Below, in pieces: positions 36,195 to 44,163 of a stretch of 56,054 nt of DNA (its first letter is position 1; each line of letters opens with the position of its first letter). The stretch is from Streptomyces sp. 549 (GTDB taxonomy: Bacteria > Actinomycetota > Actinomycetes > Streptomycetales > Streptomycetaceae), in assembly GCF_030124175.1 (NCBI RefSeq), contig NZ_JASKMT010000033.1, positions 1 through 56,054 of the forward strand, given 5' to 3'. The translations under genes and the position numbers were made by a program. The notes below the pieces were generated by a model that did not search any database, was not told the DNA's origin, and saw nothing but the letters and a program-made list of their open reading frames with translations.

Positions 36195-37516
36195 CAGATG
36201 TGGCCCTCCTCCAGCATCTCGGTGACCAGGGCCGCGATCGGCGAACGCTCCGACCGGTTCAGCGTGACGTGCGCGAACAGCGGGTGGCCCTTCAGCTTCT
36301 CCACCACCGCCACCACACCGTCGTACCGCCCGACCCGCAGGTTGTCGCGCTGCGCCACGTCGTGCGTCAGCACCACCCGGGAGTCCTGCCCGATCCTGGA
36401 CAGCACCGTGAGCAGCACGTTGCGTTCCAGCGACTGGGCCTCGTCGACGATGACGAACGCGTCGTGCAGCGACCGGCCGCGGATGTGGGTGAGCGGGAGC
36501 ACCTCCAGCATGCCGCGCGCCACGACCTCCTCGATGACCTCGCGGGACGTCACCGCCGACAGAGTGTCGAAGACGGCCTGCGCCCACGGCGACATCTTCT
36601 CGTCGGCAGTGCCCGGCAGGTAGCCGAGGTCCTGGCCGCCCACCGCGTACAGCGGCCGGAAGACCATCACCTTGCGGTGCTGCCGGCGTTCCAGGACCGC
36701 CTCCAGTCCCGCGCACAGCGCCAGGGCGGACTTGCCGGTACCGGCCCGGCCGCCCATCGACACGATGCCGATGTCGGGATCGGTCAGCAGGTCCAGGGCG
36801 ATGCGCTGCTCCGCGGAACGCCCGTGGACGCCGAACACCTCACGGTCGCCGCGGACCAGCCTCACCCTGCCGTCGGCCGTGACCCGGCCGAGCGCCTTGC
36901 CCTTGCCGGACTGGAGCACCAGCCCGGTGTGCACGGGCAGCCCGTCCGCCTCCGGCACGACCGCGGTCTCCGACGCGAACAGCTCGTCGACCGTCTCGGC
37001 GGCCACCGACAGCTCGCTCATCCCCGTCCAGCCGGACTCGGTGATGGCCAGCTCCGCACGGTACTCCTCCGCCAGCAGGCCGACCGAGGACGCCTTGATG
37101 CGCAGCGGCAGGTCCTTGGAGACGACCGTGACGTCGTACCCCTCGGCCTGCAGGTTGCGGGCCACCGCCAGGATGCGGGAGTCGTTGTCGCCGAGCCGGA
37201 AACCGGCGGGCAGGATGCCCGGGTCGGAGTGGTTCAGCTCGACCCTGAGGGTTCCGCCGACGTCCCCTATCGGGATGGGTGCGTCCAGCCGGCCGAACCT
37301 GATGCGGTACTCGTCGAGCAGCCGCAGGGCCTGCCGGGCGAAGTAGCCCAGTTCCGGGTGGTGGCGTTTGGCCTCCAACTCCGTGACCACAACCACGGGG
37401 AGCACGACCTCGTGCTCGTCGAATCGCGCCATGGCCCCCGGGTCGGCGAGCAGGACGCTGGTGTCGATGACATAGGTGCGCCGGTCGTTGTCGCGGCGCT
37501 TGTTGCTGGTCACCAC
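36194..37516 (-). CDS. PhoH family protein (PIN domain + P-loop ATPase)
   Basis: 440 residues from GTG at 37516 (a second GTG follows directly), with GAGGGGG as ribosome site; the frame upstream to 37732 is not used. Residues 10-150: PIN RNase domain with acidic D18, E47, D110 and D112. Residues 225-440: PhoH/RNA-helicase-like ATPase, Walker A GGRAGTGKS (255-263), Walker B AFVIVDEAQSLE, and VVLTHDVAQRD. PIN-PhoH proteins unwind and cut RNA; in mycobacteria PhoH2 belongs to a toxin-antitoxin-like system. No small upstream partner gene is evident here. Confidence 0.94.
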   Translation of the reverse strand: MVTSNKRRDNDRRTYVIDTSVLLADPGAMARFDEHEVVLPVVVVTELEAKRHHPELGYFARQALRLLDEYRIRFGRLDAPIPIGDVGGTLRVELNHSDPGILPAGFRLGDNDSRILAVARNLQAEGYDVTVVSKDLPLRIKASSVGLLAEEYRAELAITESGWTGMSELSVAAETVDELFASETAVVPEADGLPVHTGLVLQSGKGKALGRVTADGRVRLVRGDREVFGVHGRSAEQRIALDLLTDPDIGIVSMGGRAGTGKSALALCAGLEAVLERRQHRKVMVFRPLYAVGGQDLGYLPGTADEKMSPWAQAVFDTLSAVTSREVIEEVVARGMLEVLPLTHIRGRSLHDAFVIVDEAQSLERNVLLTVLSRIGQDSRVVLTHDVAQRDNLRVGRYDGVVAVVEKLKGHPLFAHVTLNRSERSPIAALVTEMLEEGHI

Positions 37517-37835
37517 GGATGGACGAACCCCCTCGGAAGAGGTCGGTGCGCGACGTAGCAGTCGCAGGGGAAGAGACCGGGCCGGTCCCGCTCTGAGCGG
37601 GCCGGGCACCGGCCCTCCGCGTCCGCCGCACCGGATGTGCGGCTGTCCGTGGTGAGCAAGGGGCCTCCCGTCGGCCGGTGCCCGGAGGGGCGCCGACCTG
37701 CAGGGGGTATTCCCCTCTTGCCGCGCTCGCATGCAACGGCATATGCGAACACGTGGATGAACAACGTGCCGCGTCAGGGTGACAGCCGCGCGAGCGCACC
37801 CGCCGGAAGGGCCGGCGGGGAGGGAACCGCCCGGC
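37517..37835. other. Spacer between phoH and the prenyl transferase gene
   Basis: 319 bp without a credible gene. It holds the phoH promoter region (minus strand), with a CGCAT...ATGCG near-palindrome around 37728-37747, and the hairpin at 37799-37819. Confidence 0.5.
37799..37819 (-). terminator. Short stem-loop after the prenyl transferase gene
   Basis: 8-bp perfect arms 37799-37806 / 37812-37819, 5-nt loop, 17 bp beyond the stop. Confidence 0.6.
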
Positions 37836-38603
37836 TCAGGAGCCGTAGCGCCGGTGGCGGGCCGCGTAGTCCCGCAGCGCGCGGAGGAAGTCCACCTTGC
37901 GGAACGCGGGCCAGAAGACCTCGCAGAAGTAGTACTCCGAATGGGCGCTCTGCCACAGCATGAAACCGGACAGCCGCTGCTCGCCGCTGGTGCGGATGAC
38001 CAGGTCCGGATCGGGCTGGCCCCGGGTGTAGAGGTGCTCGGCGATGTCCTCGACGCTCAGCGAGTCGGCCAGCGCGGCCAGGCTCTCGCCGCGCTCGGCC
38101 CGCTCGGCGAGCAGCGAGCGCACCGCGTCCGCGATCTCCTGCCGCCCCCCGTAACCGACGGCGACGTTCACCACTATGCCGTCCCGCTCGGCGGCGGCGC
38201 TCTCGGCTTCCTTCAGCACCCGCTGGGTGTGGTCGGGCAGCAGGTCGGGGTTGCCGACGTGGTGGACGCGCCAGCGGCCGTCGGCGGCGAGGCCGCGCAC
38301 GGTGTCCTCGATGATGCCCAGCAGCGGGTTCAGCTCGGCGGCGGGCCGGTCCAGGTTGTCGGTGGAGAGCATCCACAACGTGACGACCTGCACGTCCGTC
38401 TCGGAGCACCAGCCCAGCATCTCCTGGATCTTCTCCGCGCCGGCCCGGTGGCCCTGCTCGGTGGTGCCGCCGGACGCCTTCGCCCAGCGCCGGTTGCCGT
38501 CGAGGATCACACCGATGTGCTTGGGCACCTGGTCGTGGTCGAGGCGGCCCTCCACCCGGCGGGAGTACAGCCGGACCACCAGATCGCGCAGCTTCGCCTT
38601 CAT
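37836..38603 (-). CDS. Cis-prenyl (isoprenyl/undecaprenyl) diphosphate synthase
   Basis: 255 residues, ATG. Catalytic HIGVILDGNRRWAK with D35, GHRAGAEK, TLWMLSTDNL and the C-terminal RTSGEQRLSGFMLWQSAHSEYYF are the cis-prenyltransferase signature regions. Condenses IPP with an allylic diphosphate to make the C50-C55 lipid carrier for wall synthesis. Actinobacteria often have two such enzymes with different chain lengths, so whether this one is UppS proper or the Z-FPP/decaprenyl type is not decided. Divergent from the aldo/keto reductase. Confidence 0.93.
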   Translation of the reverse strand: MKAKLRDLVVRLYSRRVEGRLDHDQVPKHIGVILDGNRRWAKASGGTTEQGHRAGAEKIQEMLGWCSETDVQVVTLWMLSTDNLDRPAAELNPLLGIIEDTVRGLAADGRWRVHHVGNPDLLPDHTQRVLKEAESAAAERDGIVVNVAVGYGGRQEIADAVRSLLAERAERGESLAALADSLSVEDIAEHLYTRGQPDPDLVIRTSGEQRLSGFMLWQSAHSEYYFCEVFWPAFRKVDFLRALRDYAARHRRYGS

Positions 38604-38696
38604 CTCCGCAGTACGCCCTTCTCCGCCCCGGTCCCAAGCCCTCGGAAGCCTACTGCCAGTTCACCACCCGCCGCGCCGCCCGACTGTCACAGGTCG

Positions 38697-38738
38697 GTGA
38701 TAGTCGGGCGCGGGCAGGCGGTGCGCACCGTGATAGTC
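38697..38738 (+). promoter_or_regulatory. Direct repeats GTGATAGTC upstream of the aldo/keto reductase
   Basis: Two identical 9-mers (38697-38705, 38730-38738), 33 bp apart start to start, about three helical turns. The second ends 7 bp before the ATG and its GATAGT could be a -10 element. Candidate regulator site. Confidence 0.45.
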
Positions 38739-38745
38739 AGAGGAC

Positions 38746-39801
38746 ATGACGAACTCCTCCCCCGACGCCCCGCACCACCGGGCCGCCGACAGCCGCTACG
38801 ACCGCATGGAGTACCGGCGCACCGGCCGCAGCGGGCTGAAGCTGCCCGCGGTCTCGCTCGGCCTGTGGCACAACTTCGGCGACGACCGGGCGCTCACCAC
38901 CCAGCGCGCCATCCTGCGCCGGGCCTTCGACCTCGGCGTGACCCACTTCGACCTGGCGAACAACTACGGGCCGCCGCCCGGCTCCGCCGAGCTGAACTTC
39001 GGCAAGCTGCTGGAGCAGGACTTCCGCCCGTACCGGGACGAGCTGGTCGTCTCCACCAAGGCCGGCTACGACATGCACCCCGGCCCGTACGGCGAGTGGG
39101 GCTCCCGCAAGTACCTGCTGTCCTCGCTGGACGCCTCACTGAAGCGCATGGGCCTGGACTACGTCGACATCTTCTACTCGCACCGCTTCGACCCGGACAC
39201 CCCGCTGGAGGAGACGATGGGCGCGCTGGCGTCCGCCGTCCAGCAGGGCAAGGCGCTCTACGTGGGCCTGTCCTCCTACAACTCGCAGCGCACCCGCGAG
39301 GCGGCGGAGCTGCTGCGCGGCATGGGCGTGCGCCCGCTCATCCACCAGCCGTCCTACTCCATGATCAACCGGTGGACGGAGGACGACGGGCTGCTGGACA
39401 CCCTGGAGTCGCAGGGCATGGGGTGCATCTCCTTCGCCCCGCTCGCCCAGGGCCTGCTCACCGACCGCTACCTGAACGGCGTCCCGGAGGGTTCGCGCGC
39501 CTCACAGGGCAAGTCGCTCGACCCGGGCCTGCTCACCGACGACGTGGTGGCCCGGCTGCGCGGCCTGCACTCGATCGCCGAGCGGCGCGGGCAGTCGCTC
39601 GCCCAGCTGGCGCTGAACTGGGTGCTGCGGGACAGCCGGATGACGTCGGCACTGATCGGTGCCAGCAGCGTGGCCCAGCTGGAGTCCAACGTGACGGCCC
39701 TGGAAGGACCGGCGCTGACCGCGGAGGAACTGGCCGAGATCGACACCTACGCGGTGTCCGAGCCCGGAACCAACATCTGGTCCCGCAGCAGCGACAGCTG
39801 A
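38746..39801 (+). CDS. Aldo/keto reductase (YghZ / L-glyceraldehyde-3-phosphate reductase-like)
   Basis: 351 residues, ATG. Catalytic tetrad D69, Y74 (FDLANNYGPPPGSAE), K105 (VVSTKAGYDM) and H146 (IFYSHRFDP). NADPH-binding segments are at the C-terminus (LIGASSVAQLESN). The NNYGPPPGSAE and MHPGPYGEWGSRKY segments are typical of the YghZ subgroup, which reduces L-glyceraldehyde-3-phosphate and methylglyoxal. It follows two GTGATAGTC repeats. Probably a monocistronic detoxifying enzyme. Confidence 0.92.
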   Translation: MTNSSPDAPHHRAADSRYDRMEYRRTGRSGLKLPAVSLGLWHNFGDDRALTTQRAILRRAFDLGVTHFDLANNYGPPPGSAELNFGKLLEQDFRPYRDELVVSTKAGYDMHPGPYGEWGSRKYLLSSLDASLKRMGLDYVDIFYSHRFDPDTPLEETMGALASAVQQGKALYVGLSSYNSQRTREAAELLRGMGVRPLIHQPSYSMINRWTEDDGLLDTLESQGMGCISFAPLAQGLLTDRYLNGVPEGSRASQGKSLDPGLLTDDVVARLRGLHSIAERRGQSLAQLALNWVLRDSRMTSALIGASSVAQLESNVTALEGPALTAEELAEIDTYAVSEPGTNIWSRSSDS

Positions 39802-39811
39802 CCAGCGCTCT

Positions 39812-39853
39812 GGGCGCTGAGGGCTGGGCGCTGGGGGCTGGGCGCTGGGGGCT
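39812..39853. repeat. Three 14-bp tandem repeats
   Basis: Three copies of GGGCGCTG(A/G)GGGCT just after the aldo/keto reductase stop (39812-39825, 39826-39839, 39840-39853). The first differs by one base. Non-coding. Confidence 0.85.
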
Positions 39854-39917
39854 GGGGGCCGCAGACCCGGACCCGGGCCCGCCCGTCCGGGCACCCCGAC
39901 GGACGGCGGACAGAAAA

Positions 39918-39952
39918 CGGGCCGGTCCGTGGGGGGGATACGGACCGGCCCG
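39918..39952 (-). terminator. Terminator after the prepilin peptidase gene
   Basis: 13-bp perfect arms 39918-39930 / 39940-39952; on the minus strand followed by TTTTCTG. Also serves the convergent aldo/keto reductase. Confidence 0.85.
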
Positions 39953-40010
39953 AGGGGGGGTTTCCACCATAACCGCTCCCCGGCCGTGGTCCATGCAACC
40001 GCGGTGGATT

Positions 40011-40736
40011 TCACCCTGACAGCCCCCCGAGGGCAAGGGCCGCAAGGGCTCCGGCGACCATGAAGGGGCCGAACGGCATGGCGGTCCGCCGGGTCGCCCT
40101 CCCCCGTCCGACCTGCCACAACCCGTATCCGGCACCCAGCACGAAGCCGGCGAACGTACCGGTGAGGACCACGTCCCAGCCGTACCACCCAAGAGCGACC
40201 CCCACGGGCAACGCCAACTTGACGTCGCCGAAGCCCATGCCCCGGGGACTGATCAGAAACAGCACGAAGTACCCGGCGGCCAGTATGAGCCCGGCCAGCA
40301 GCGCCCGCGGCCAGTCGCCGACCGAACCGGGCAGCGCCCAGGCCGCACCGAGCAGTACCGCGCAGACCGCGCCTAGCGGCAGCGTGAGCACGTCCGGCAG
40401 CCGGTGCACGGCCCGGTCCACCAGCGCCAGCAGCAGCAGGCCCGGCACCAGCACCAACCAGACGGCCAGCTCCGGGCGGGGACCGACCGCGGCGGCCAGC
40501 ACCGCGCAGACCGCGGCCGTGAGCACGGCGCAGCGCGTGGCGGACGGCCCGTAGCGGGCGCCCTCGCAGGGCCCGCAGCGGTTGCCCCCCACCCAGCCGG
40601 ACAGCCGGTGCCCCGCCGGGCAGTCGCGCAGCCACGGCGCGCCGCTCTCCACCGCCAGCCGGTAGCCGGCCCGCGGCAGCAGCAGGCCGGCGACGGCCCC
40701 GTAGACGGCGGCGAGCACGGTCAGCAGATACCCCAC
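40011..40736 (-). CDS. Type IV prepilin peptidase (A24 family)
   Basis: 241 residues with about six to seven membrane helices. Aspartyl-protease motifs: LVDRAVHRLPD (first Asp) and GMGFGDVKL (second Asp, GxGD). Near residues 38-60 it keeps a Cys-rich loop (CPAGH ... GNRCGPC) like the zinc-binding insert of bifunctional PilD enzymes. It should cleave the leader of the Flp pilin and the pilin-like TadE proteins encoded 3-10 kb upstream. It is the only such peptidase in the window. Confidence 0.92.
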   Translation of the reverse strand: MGYLLTVLAAVYGAVAGLLLPRAGYRLAVESGAPWLRDCPAGHRLSGWVGGNRCGPCEGARYGPSATRCAVLTAAVCAVLAAAVGPRPELAVWLVLVPGLLLLALVDRAVHRLPDVLTLPLGAVCAVLLGAAWALPGSVGDWPRALLAGLILAAGYFVLFLISPRGMGFGDVKLALPVGVALGWYGWDVVLTGTFAGFVLGAGYGLWQVGRGRATRRTAMPFGPFMVAGALAALALGGLSG

Positions 40737-40821
40737 ACGCCGAGCCTACGGACGGCGGAGGCAGCCCGGGGCCGCGCCAGGGCCGCGCCAGGGCGGAGGC
40801 GGTGGAGGGGCCCGGGGCGGT

Positions 40822-40863
40822 GGCTGCGGCTGCGGCTGCGGCTGCGGCTGCGGCTGCGGCTGC
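40822..40863. repeat. (GGCTGC)7 simple repeat
   Basis: Seven perfect tandem hexamers in the spacer between the divergent prepilin peptidase and DUF192 genes. A prominent slippage-prone tract near both promoters. Confidence 0.9.
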
Positions 40864-40928
40864 GGGGACGGTTGCCGCGTGCTGCGGCGGGGCACGGTTG
40901 CCGGGTACGGCGGCGAAGGGGTGGATCG

Positions 40929-41321
40929 GTGCTGAGCAGGGGACGACGGCCGGTGCGGAGCAGGGCACGGCTGAGGGACGGCGCGGGCACGCTCGTGGTG
41001 GGCGGGACCCGCGTCCCGCTGGAGATCGCCGCGTCCTACCGGTCCCGCACCCGGGGACTGCTCGGGCGGGACGGGGCCCGGGGCGCGCTTCTGCTGACCC
41101 CGGCCGGCAGCGTGCACACCTTCCGAATGCGCTTCACGATCGACGTGGCCTACCTGGACCGCGACCTGCGGGTGCTGGCGGTGCGGACGATGCGTCCGGG
41201 ACGTCTGGGCGTCCCACGGCTGCGGTCCCGGCACGTCCTGGAGGCCGAAGCGGGCGCCATGCGGCGCTGGGGACTGTACGAGGGCGTACGGGTGGCCGTG
41301 GAGCCGTCGCCGACCCGCTGA
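40929..41321 (+). CDS. DUF192 family protein
   Basis: 130 residues from a GTG at 40929 preceded by GAAGGGG; longer in-frame upstream sequence includes the hexamer repeat and overlaps the peptidase gene, so it is rejected. DUF192 core 22-128: VPLEIAASYRSRTRGLLGRD, LLLTPAGSVHTFRMRFTIDVAYLDRD and VLEAEAGAMRRWGL. No signal peptide. The function of DUF192 is unknown, but the gene is common beside Tad pilus loci in actinobacteria as I recall. Only plus-strand gene inside this minus-strand locus. Confidence 0.85.
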   Translation: MLSRGRRPVRSRARLRDGAGTLVVGGTRVPLEIAASYRSRTRGLLGRDGARGALLLTPAGSVHTFRMRFTIDVAYLDRDLRVLAVRTMRPGRLGVPRLRSRHVLEAEAGAMRRWGLYEGVRVAVEPSPTR

Positions 41322-41346
41322 AACCGGCTGCGCGGCAGGCGCCCCT

Positions 41347-41378
41347 CCGGGACCGCGCCTGGGCGGGCGCGGCCCCGG
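41347..41378. terminator. Terminator between the DUF192 and OsmC genes
   Basis: 13-bp arms 41347-41359 / 41366-41378 with one mismatch and a 6-nt loop, between convergent stops. Confidence 0.65.
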
Positions 41379-41395
41379 AGAGCCCTCAGGGCGGC

Positions 41396-41824
41396 TCAGA
41401 GAAGCTCGGCCTCGAGGGTGATGTTCTTGACAGCGGCCAGCGCCTGGCTCACCGGGCAGTTCGCCTTGGCGTCCTGGGCGGCGGCCTGGAACTCCTCCGC
41501 GGACAGGCCAGGCACGCTGGCGCGCACCTTCAGCACGATGCCGGTGATGCCCTCACCCGGCTGGAAGGTGACGTCGGCCTGGGTGTCCAGGTACTCCACC
41601 GTGTGGCCCTTGCCGGCCAGACCGTGCGAGAAGGCCATCGAGTAGCACGCGGAGTGCGCGGCGGCGATCAGCTCCTCGGGGCTGGTCTTCCCGTTCGCCT
41701 CCTCCGCGCGGGAGGGCCAGCTGACGTCGTGGGTGCCGATGCCGGAGGAGACGAGCTCGACCGAGCCCTTCCCCTGCATCAGGTTGCCTTCCCAGTGGGT
41801 CTTCGCAGTGCGCGTGGTGGCCAT
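41396..41824 (-). CDS. OsmC/Ohr-family peroxiredoxin
   Basis: 142 residues from ATG; an in-frame extension to 41986 is not used. OsmC fold with its two redox cysteines in AAHSACYSMAFSH and ANCPVSQAL, GTHDVSWPSRAEEANGKTSPEELI in the N-terminal half, and a typical end VKNITLEAELL. Reduces organic hydroperoxides. It lies between the Tad locus and DUF192 with its own promoter spacer upstream, so it is probably unrelated to the pilus. Confidence 0.92.
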   Translation of the reverse strand: MATTRTAKTHWEGNLMQGKGSVELVSSGIGTHDVSWPSRAEEANGKTSPEELIAAAHSACYSMAFSHGLAGKGHTVEYLDTQADVTFQPGEGITGIVLKVRASVPGLSAEEFQAAAQDAKANCPVSQALAAVKNITLEAELL

Positions 41825-42009
41825 GTGCGTTCCTTCCCAAGTTGCTCGGATAACGGTGATCGCCATCCTCGCGTCCGGTGTGTCCCGTTGTCGAGCACCC
41901 CCCTCAGGAAGCTCCGGCCTGCTCAGGTCGAGCCGACCGTGCACCAGCAGCACCGTCTCGAACCTGTTCCGAGCCGCTGGCGGCACCGGCGCGGCGGCTG
42001 CTGTTGCGG

Positions 42010-42630
42010 CTACTGCTCGGCCCGGGGGAAGGAAACCTCCACCCGCCTGTTCTTCTTCCGCCCCTCCTCGGTCGCGTTCGACGCGACGGGGTAGTCCTCG
42101 CTGTAGCCGCGGATGTTGAAGGTCGCACTCGTGTCGGTCAGGTCCGGCAGCAACTGCTTGTGCACGGCCTCGGCCCGCTTCTTCGACAACGTCACCCCGT
42201 GGGCGTACGAACCCAGGTTGTCGGTGAACCCGAACACGTTGACCTCGGGGGCCCGCTGGGTGTTGATCTCCCCGGCGATCTCCTTGATGCGGGTGTTGGC
42301 CTGGCTGTTGAGCTTGGCGCTGTCCTTGCCGAAGAGGACCTCCGCCTGCAGCGTGAACTTCGTCTTCTCGTTGGAGTCCTCCCGCCGCTCCTCACCGCCC
42401 TCGTCCTCCACCACCTGCACGATGTCGATCACCCGGGCCTGCGCCAACGTCGCCCCGTCCCGCATCTTCAACTGCGGCGACTTGGCGTCGATCTCCACCG
42501 GAGCGTCGTCACTCGCCGGCCCGTCCGGCGGATCCTCCGCATGGGCGGCGGGGGCGAGCGCCAGGGCGAGGGCGAGGGCGCCACCGACCGCCCAAACCCT
42601 ATGAGAAGTGAGCTGCCTCACTTGCATCAC
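42010..42630 (-). CDS. Secreted OmpA-domain (peptidoglycan-binding) protein
   Basis: 206 residues from GTG at 42630, which overlaps the lipoprotein stop. ATG at 42627 or GTG at 42621 (best spaced from GAGAGG) are alternative starts. Signal peptide about 1-31 (LALALALAPAAHA). A linker is followed by an OmpA_C domain (95-206): VLFGKDSAKLNSQANTRIKEIA, FGFTDNLGS (D137) and LSKKRAEAV (R152), the residues that grip diaminopimelate in OmpA domains, and EEGRKKNRRVEV. In a Gram-positive it should anchor to the wall. Probably the last gene of the Tad operon. Confidence 0.9.
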   Translation of the reverse strand: MMQVRQLTSHRVWAVGGALALALALAPAAHAEDPPDGPASDDAPVEIDAKSPQLKMRDGATLAQARVIDIVQVVEDEGGEERREDSNEKTKFTLQAEVLFGKDSAKLNSQANTRIKEIAGEINTQRAPEVNVFGFTDNLGSYAHGVTLSKKRAEAVHKQLLPDLTDTSATFNIRGYSEDYPVASNATEEGRKKNRRVEVSFPRAEQ

Positions 42631-43208
42631 CTCTCTGAAATCTCAAGCTTTGCAGGCGACATGCCAGGCAGCTGAAATTCGACCTCAGTCACATTACTGG
42701 GCGGCGAGGGGAACTGGGCATAAATCGGCCGCCGCTCACCCGGCTTGATATTCGTGAGCCCTGTTGTGCACAGACACTCACCATCCGTGTCCCGTAGAAT
42801 CATGTACCGCTTCTTCCCCTCAGTATCCACGAGAGTGGCCCCGGAGATCGAAGACTGCGACTTCACGCCATTTTCCGCCGAACGCCATCGATTGGCAATC
42901 AGTGACTTACTGCCATCGTTGGCGAGTGTACCGTTGACGGTCAAAAAGCCGCCAGGATCCCGCTCCACGGAGTGAACTTGGACGGAAATGTCATCAGGAC
43001 CCTTCAGCTCCCCGATCACCTTGTCGGTATCAACTTCATCTGCGGGCTCTTCTGAAGCCTTACCCTCGGTGCGCGATGAGGCCCGCTCCGAAGGGTCGCT
43101 TGATCCACCGTCACTGCCGCTGCACGCCACCAGGCCGATAGATAGAACGATTGAAATAGCCAGAGCCCTGAGGCCAATCAGTCGTGGACGCACCACACCG
43201 GTCACCAT
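42627..43208 (-). CDS. Lipoprotein of the Tad locus
   Basis: 193 residues. Lipobox LVAC at residues 26-29 after a hydrophobic stretch, so lipidation at C29. A Ser/Glu/Asp-rich linker (30-62) precedes a beta-rich domain (70-193): ISVQVHSVERDPGGFLTVNGTLAND, LVDTEGKKRYMILRD, and a DGECLCTTG turn with two close cysteines. This resembles DUF4352/immunoglobulin-like extracellular domains, but I do not recognise a family with certainty. GC is clearly below neighbouring genes. Coupled to the OmpA gene (GTGATG overlap) and 30 bp after the TadG-like gene. Confidence 0.85.
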   Translation of the reverse strand: MVTGVVRPRLIGLRALAISIVLSIGLVACSGSDGGSSDPSERASSRTEGKASEEPADEVDTDKVIGELKGPDDISVQVHSVERDPGGFLTVNGTLANDGSKSLIANRWRSAENGVKSQSSISGATLVDTEGKKRYMILRDTDGECLCTTGLTNIKPGERRPIYAQFPSPPSNVTEVEFQLPGMSPAKLEISER

Positions 43209-43238
43209 CGCCTACGCCCCTCACTCACGCTTCCGCCA

Positions 43239-43847
43239 TCAACCGACCAGGCGGACTTCAAATAGTTGATTTATCTTCTTGCGGACGTTAATGTCACTTG
43301 GGTCAATAACGACCAGCCCATCCCTACACCTGAATTCGATAGGCACACCTTCGGACTCATCCTCATCGACCGAGTCACTCAGCGCACACAAAAAATCGAC
43401 AGCAGCCGTCGCGGAAGCAACCGAGTGCGTGCCGTCAGTCCCTGGGACCACCGATGCCCCTACGCTCTCCTGAGTGCGCACATCAACTGTGAAACGAGCA
43501 ACTCCTCCAGATTGACGAGTGCATCGCTCCACATCGGATCTGTTTCGCGCAGCGAACCGAGCAGCCTCATCGCAGGCACCAGGAGCACTGATATTCATCG
43601 ACGTCAAAATCTCACTCAACGCACCGAGATCATCAATGTTCCGAGAAATCTGAACACCCACTTGCCCCTGGGCGTCGTGAGCAGCGGCCAATGCGGCGGC
43701 ATCAGCTGCCCCCTGGGCATTGTTTCGTGATACTGCCGCCTGCCCCACAGCGAAGTAGGCGAGTGCAAGAAAGAGCAGGCCCCCCACCACAACGATGTAG
43801 ATTGGGAAAGCCTGCCCTCGGTCCGAGCGGAAACTGTATGCAATCAG
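43239..43847 (-). CDS. TadG-like pilus assembly protein, probable CTG start
   Basis: 202 residues if it starts at CTG 43847 (MIAYSFRSDRGQAFPIY...). The only in-frame ATG/GTG upstream would run through the pilin gene, and the next downstream one is inside the membrane helix. N-terminal RGQAFPIY plus one membrane helix (16-38) and AAVSRNNAQGAADAAALAAAHDA are the TadG/TadE pattern. The external part has four cysteines. It overlaps the flp stop (CTGA), suggesting re-initiation. Low GC for this genome. Confidence 0.82.
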   Translation of the reverse strand: MIAYSFRSDRGQAFPIYIVVVGGLLFLALAYFAVGQAAVSRNNAQGAADAAALAAAHDAQGQVGVQISRNIDDLGALSEILTSMNISAPGACDEAARFAARNRSDVERCTRQSGGVARFTVDVRTQESVGASVVPGTDGTHSVASATAAVDFLCALSDSVDEDESEGVPIEFRCRDGLVVIDPSDINVRKKINQLFEVRLVG

Positions 43848-44026
43848 CCGCCAGTGACCTTGTTGATCTGATCGCCGATAGCTTCCGCGATCGTCGACCC
43901 GAAGTCCGTCGTCAGCAGCACGACGATGATGGCGGCGACGACGGCGAGGATGCCCAGGTACTCGACGGCTGTCTGGCCTCTGTCGTCGAGGCGGTTGCGG
44001 TCCTTCAGGAAGCGCAGGAAGTTCAT
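43844..44026 (-). CDS. flp: Flp family type IVb pilin
   Basis: 60 residues from ATG after GGGAG; a longer frame to 44434 is not used. Prepilin leader ends at G17, with processing expected before Q18 (DDRG|QTAVEY). E22 (the E+5 residue) and Y23 follow, then the hydrophobic pilin helix (LGILAVVAAIIVVLL). After processing it is a ~43-residue pilin subunit of the Tad fibre. Only one flp copy is present. Genes for the export ATPase and platform lie upstream. Confidence 0.95.
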   Translation of the reverse strand: MNFLRFLKDRNRLDDRGQTAVEYLGILAVVAAIIVVLLTTDFGSTIAEAIGDQINKVTGG

Positions 44027-44163
44027 GGTGGTCTCCCTCTTCGGGCAGGGCCGGTGCGTCAGTCCCCGTAGCAGGGGAACGGTACGCCTCGGGGTGTTTG
44101 CCCGACATGGGCCCGTGGGCCCAAAGTCGGGCCCAGTGGCGGCTTTTGGTGCGGTGTGCGTCC

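Noticed and set aside
40404..40928. N-terminal extension of the DUF192 gene
   Set aside because: In frame but overlaps the prepilin peptidase gene and encodes the hexamer repeat; the GTG at 40929 has a proper ribosome site and fits DUF192 length.
42640..43850. Insertion sequence or prophage fragment in the low-GC stretch
   Set aside because: No transposase, integrase, terminal repeats or target duplication; the genes fit the pilus locus.
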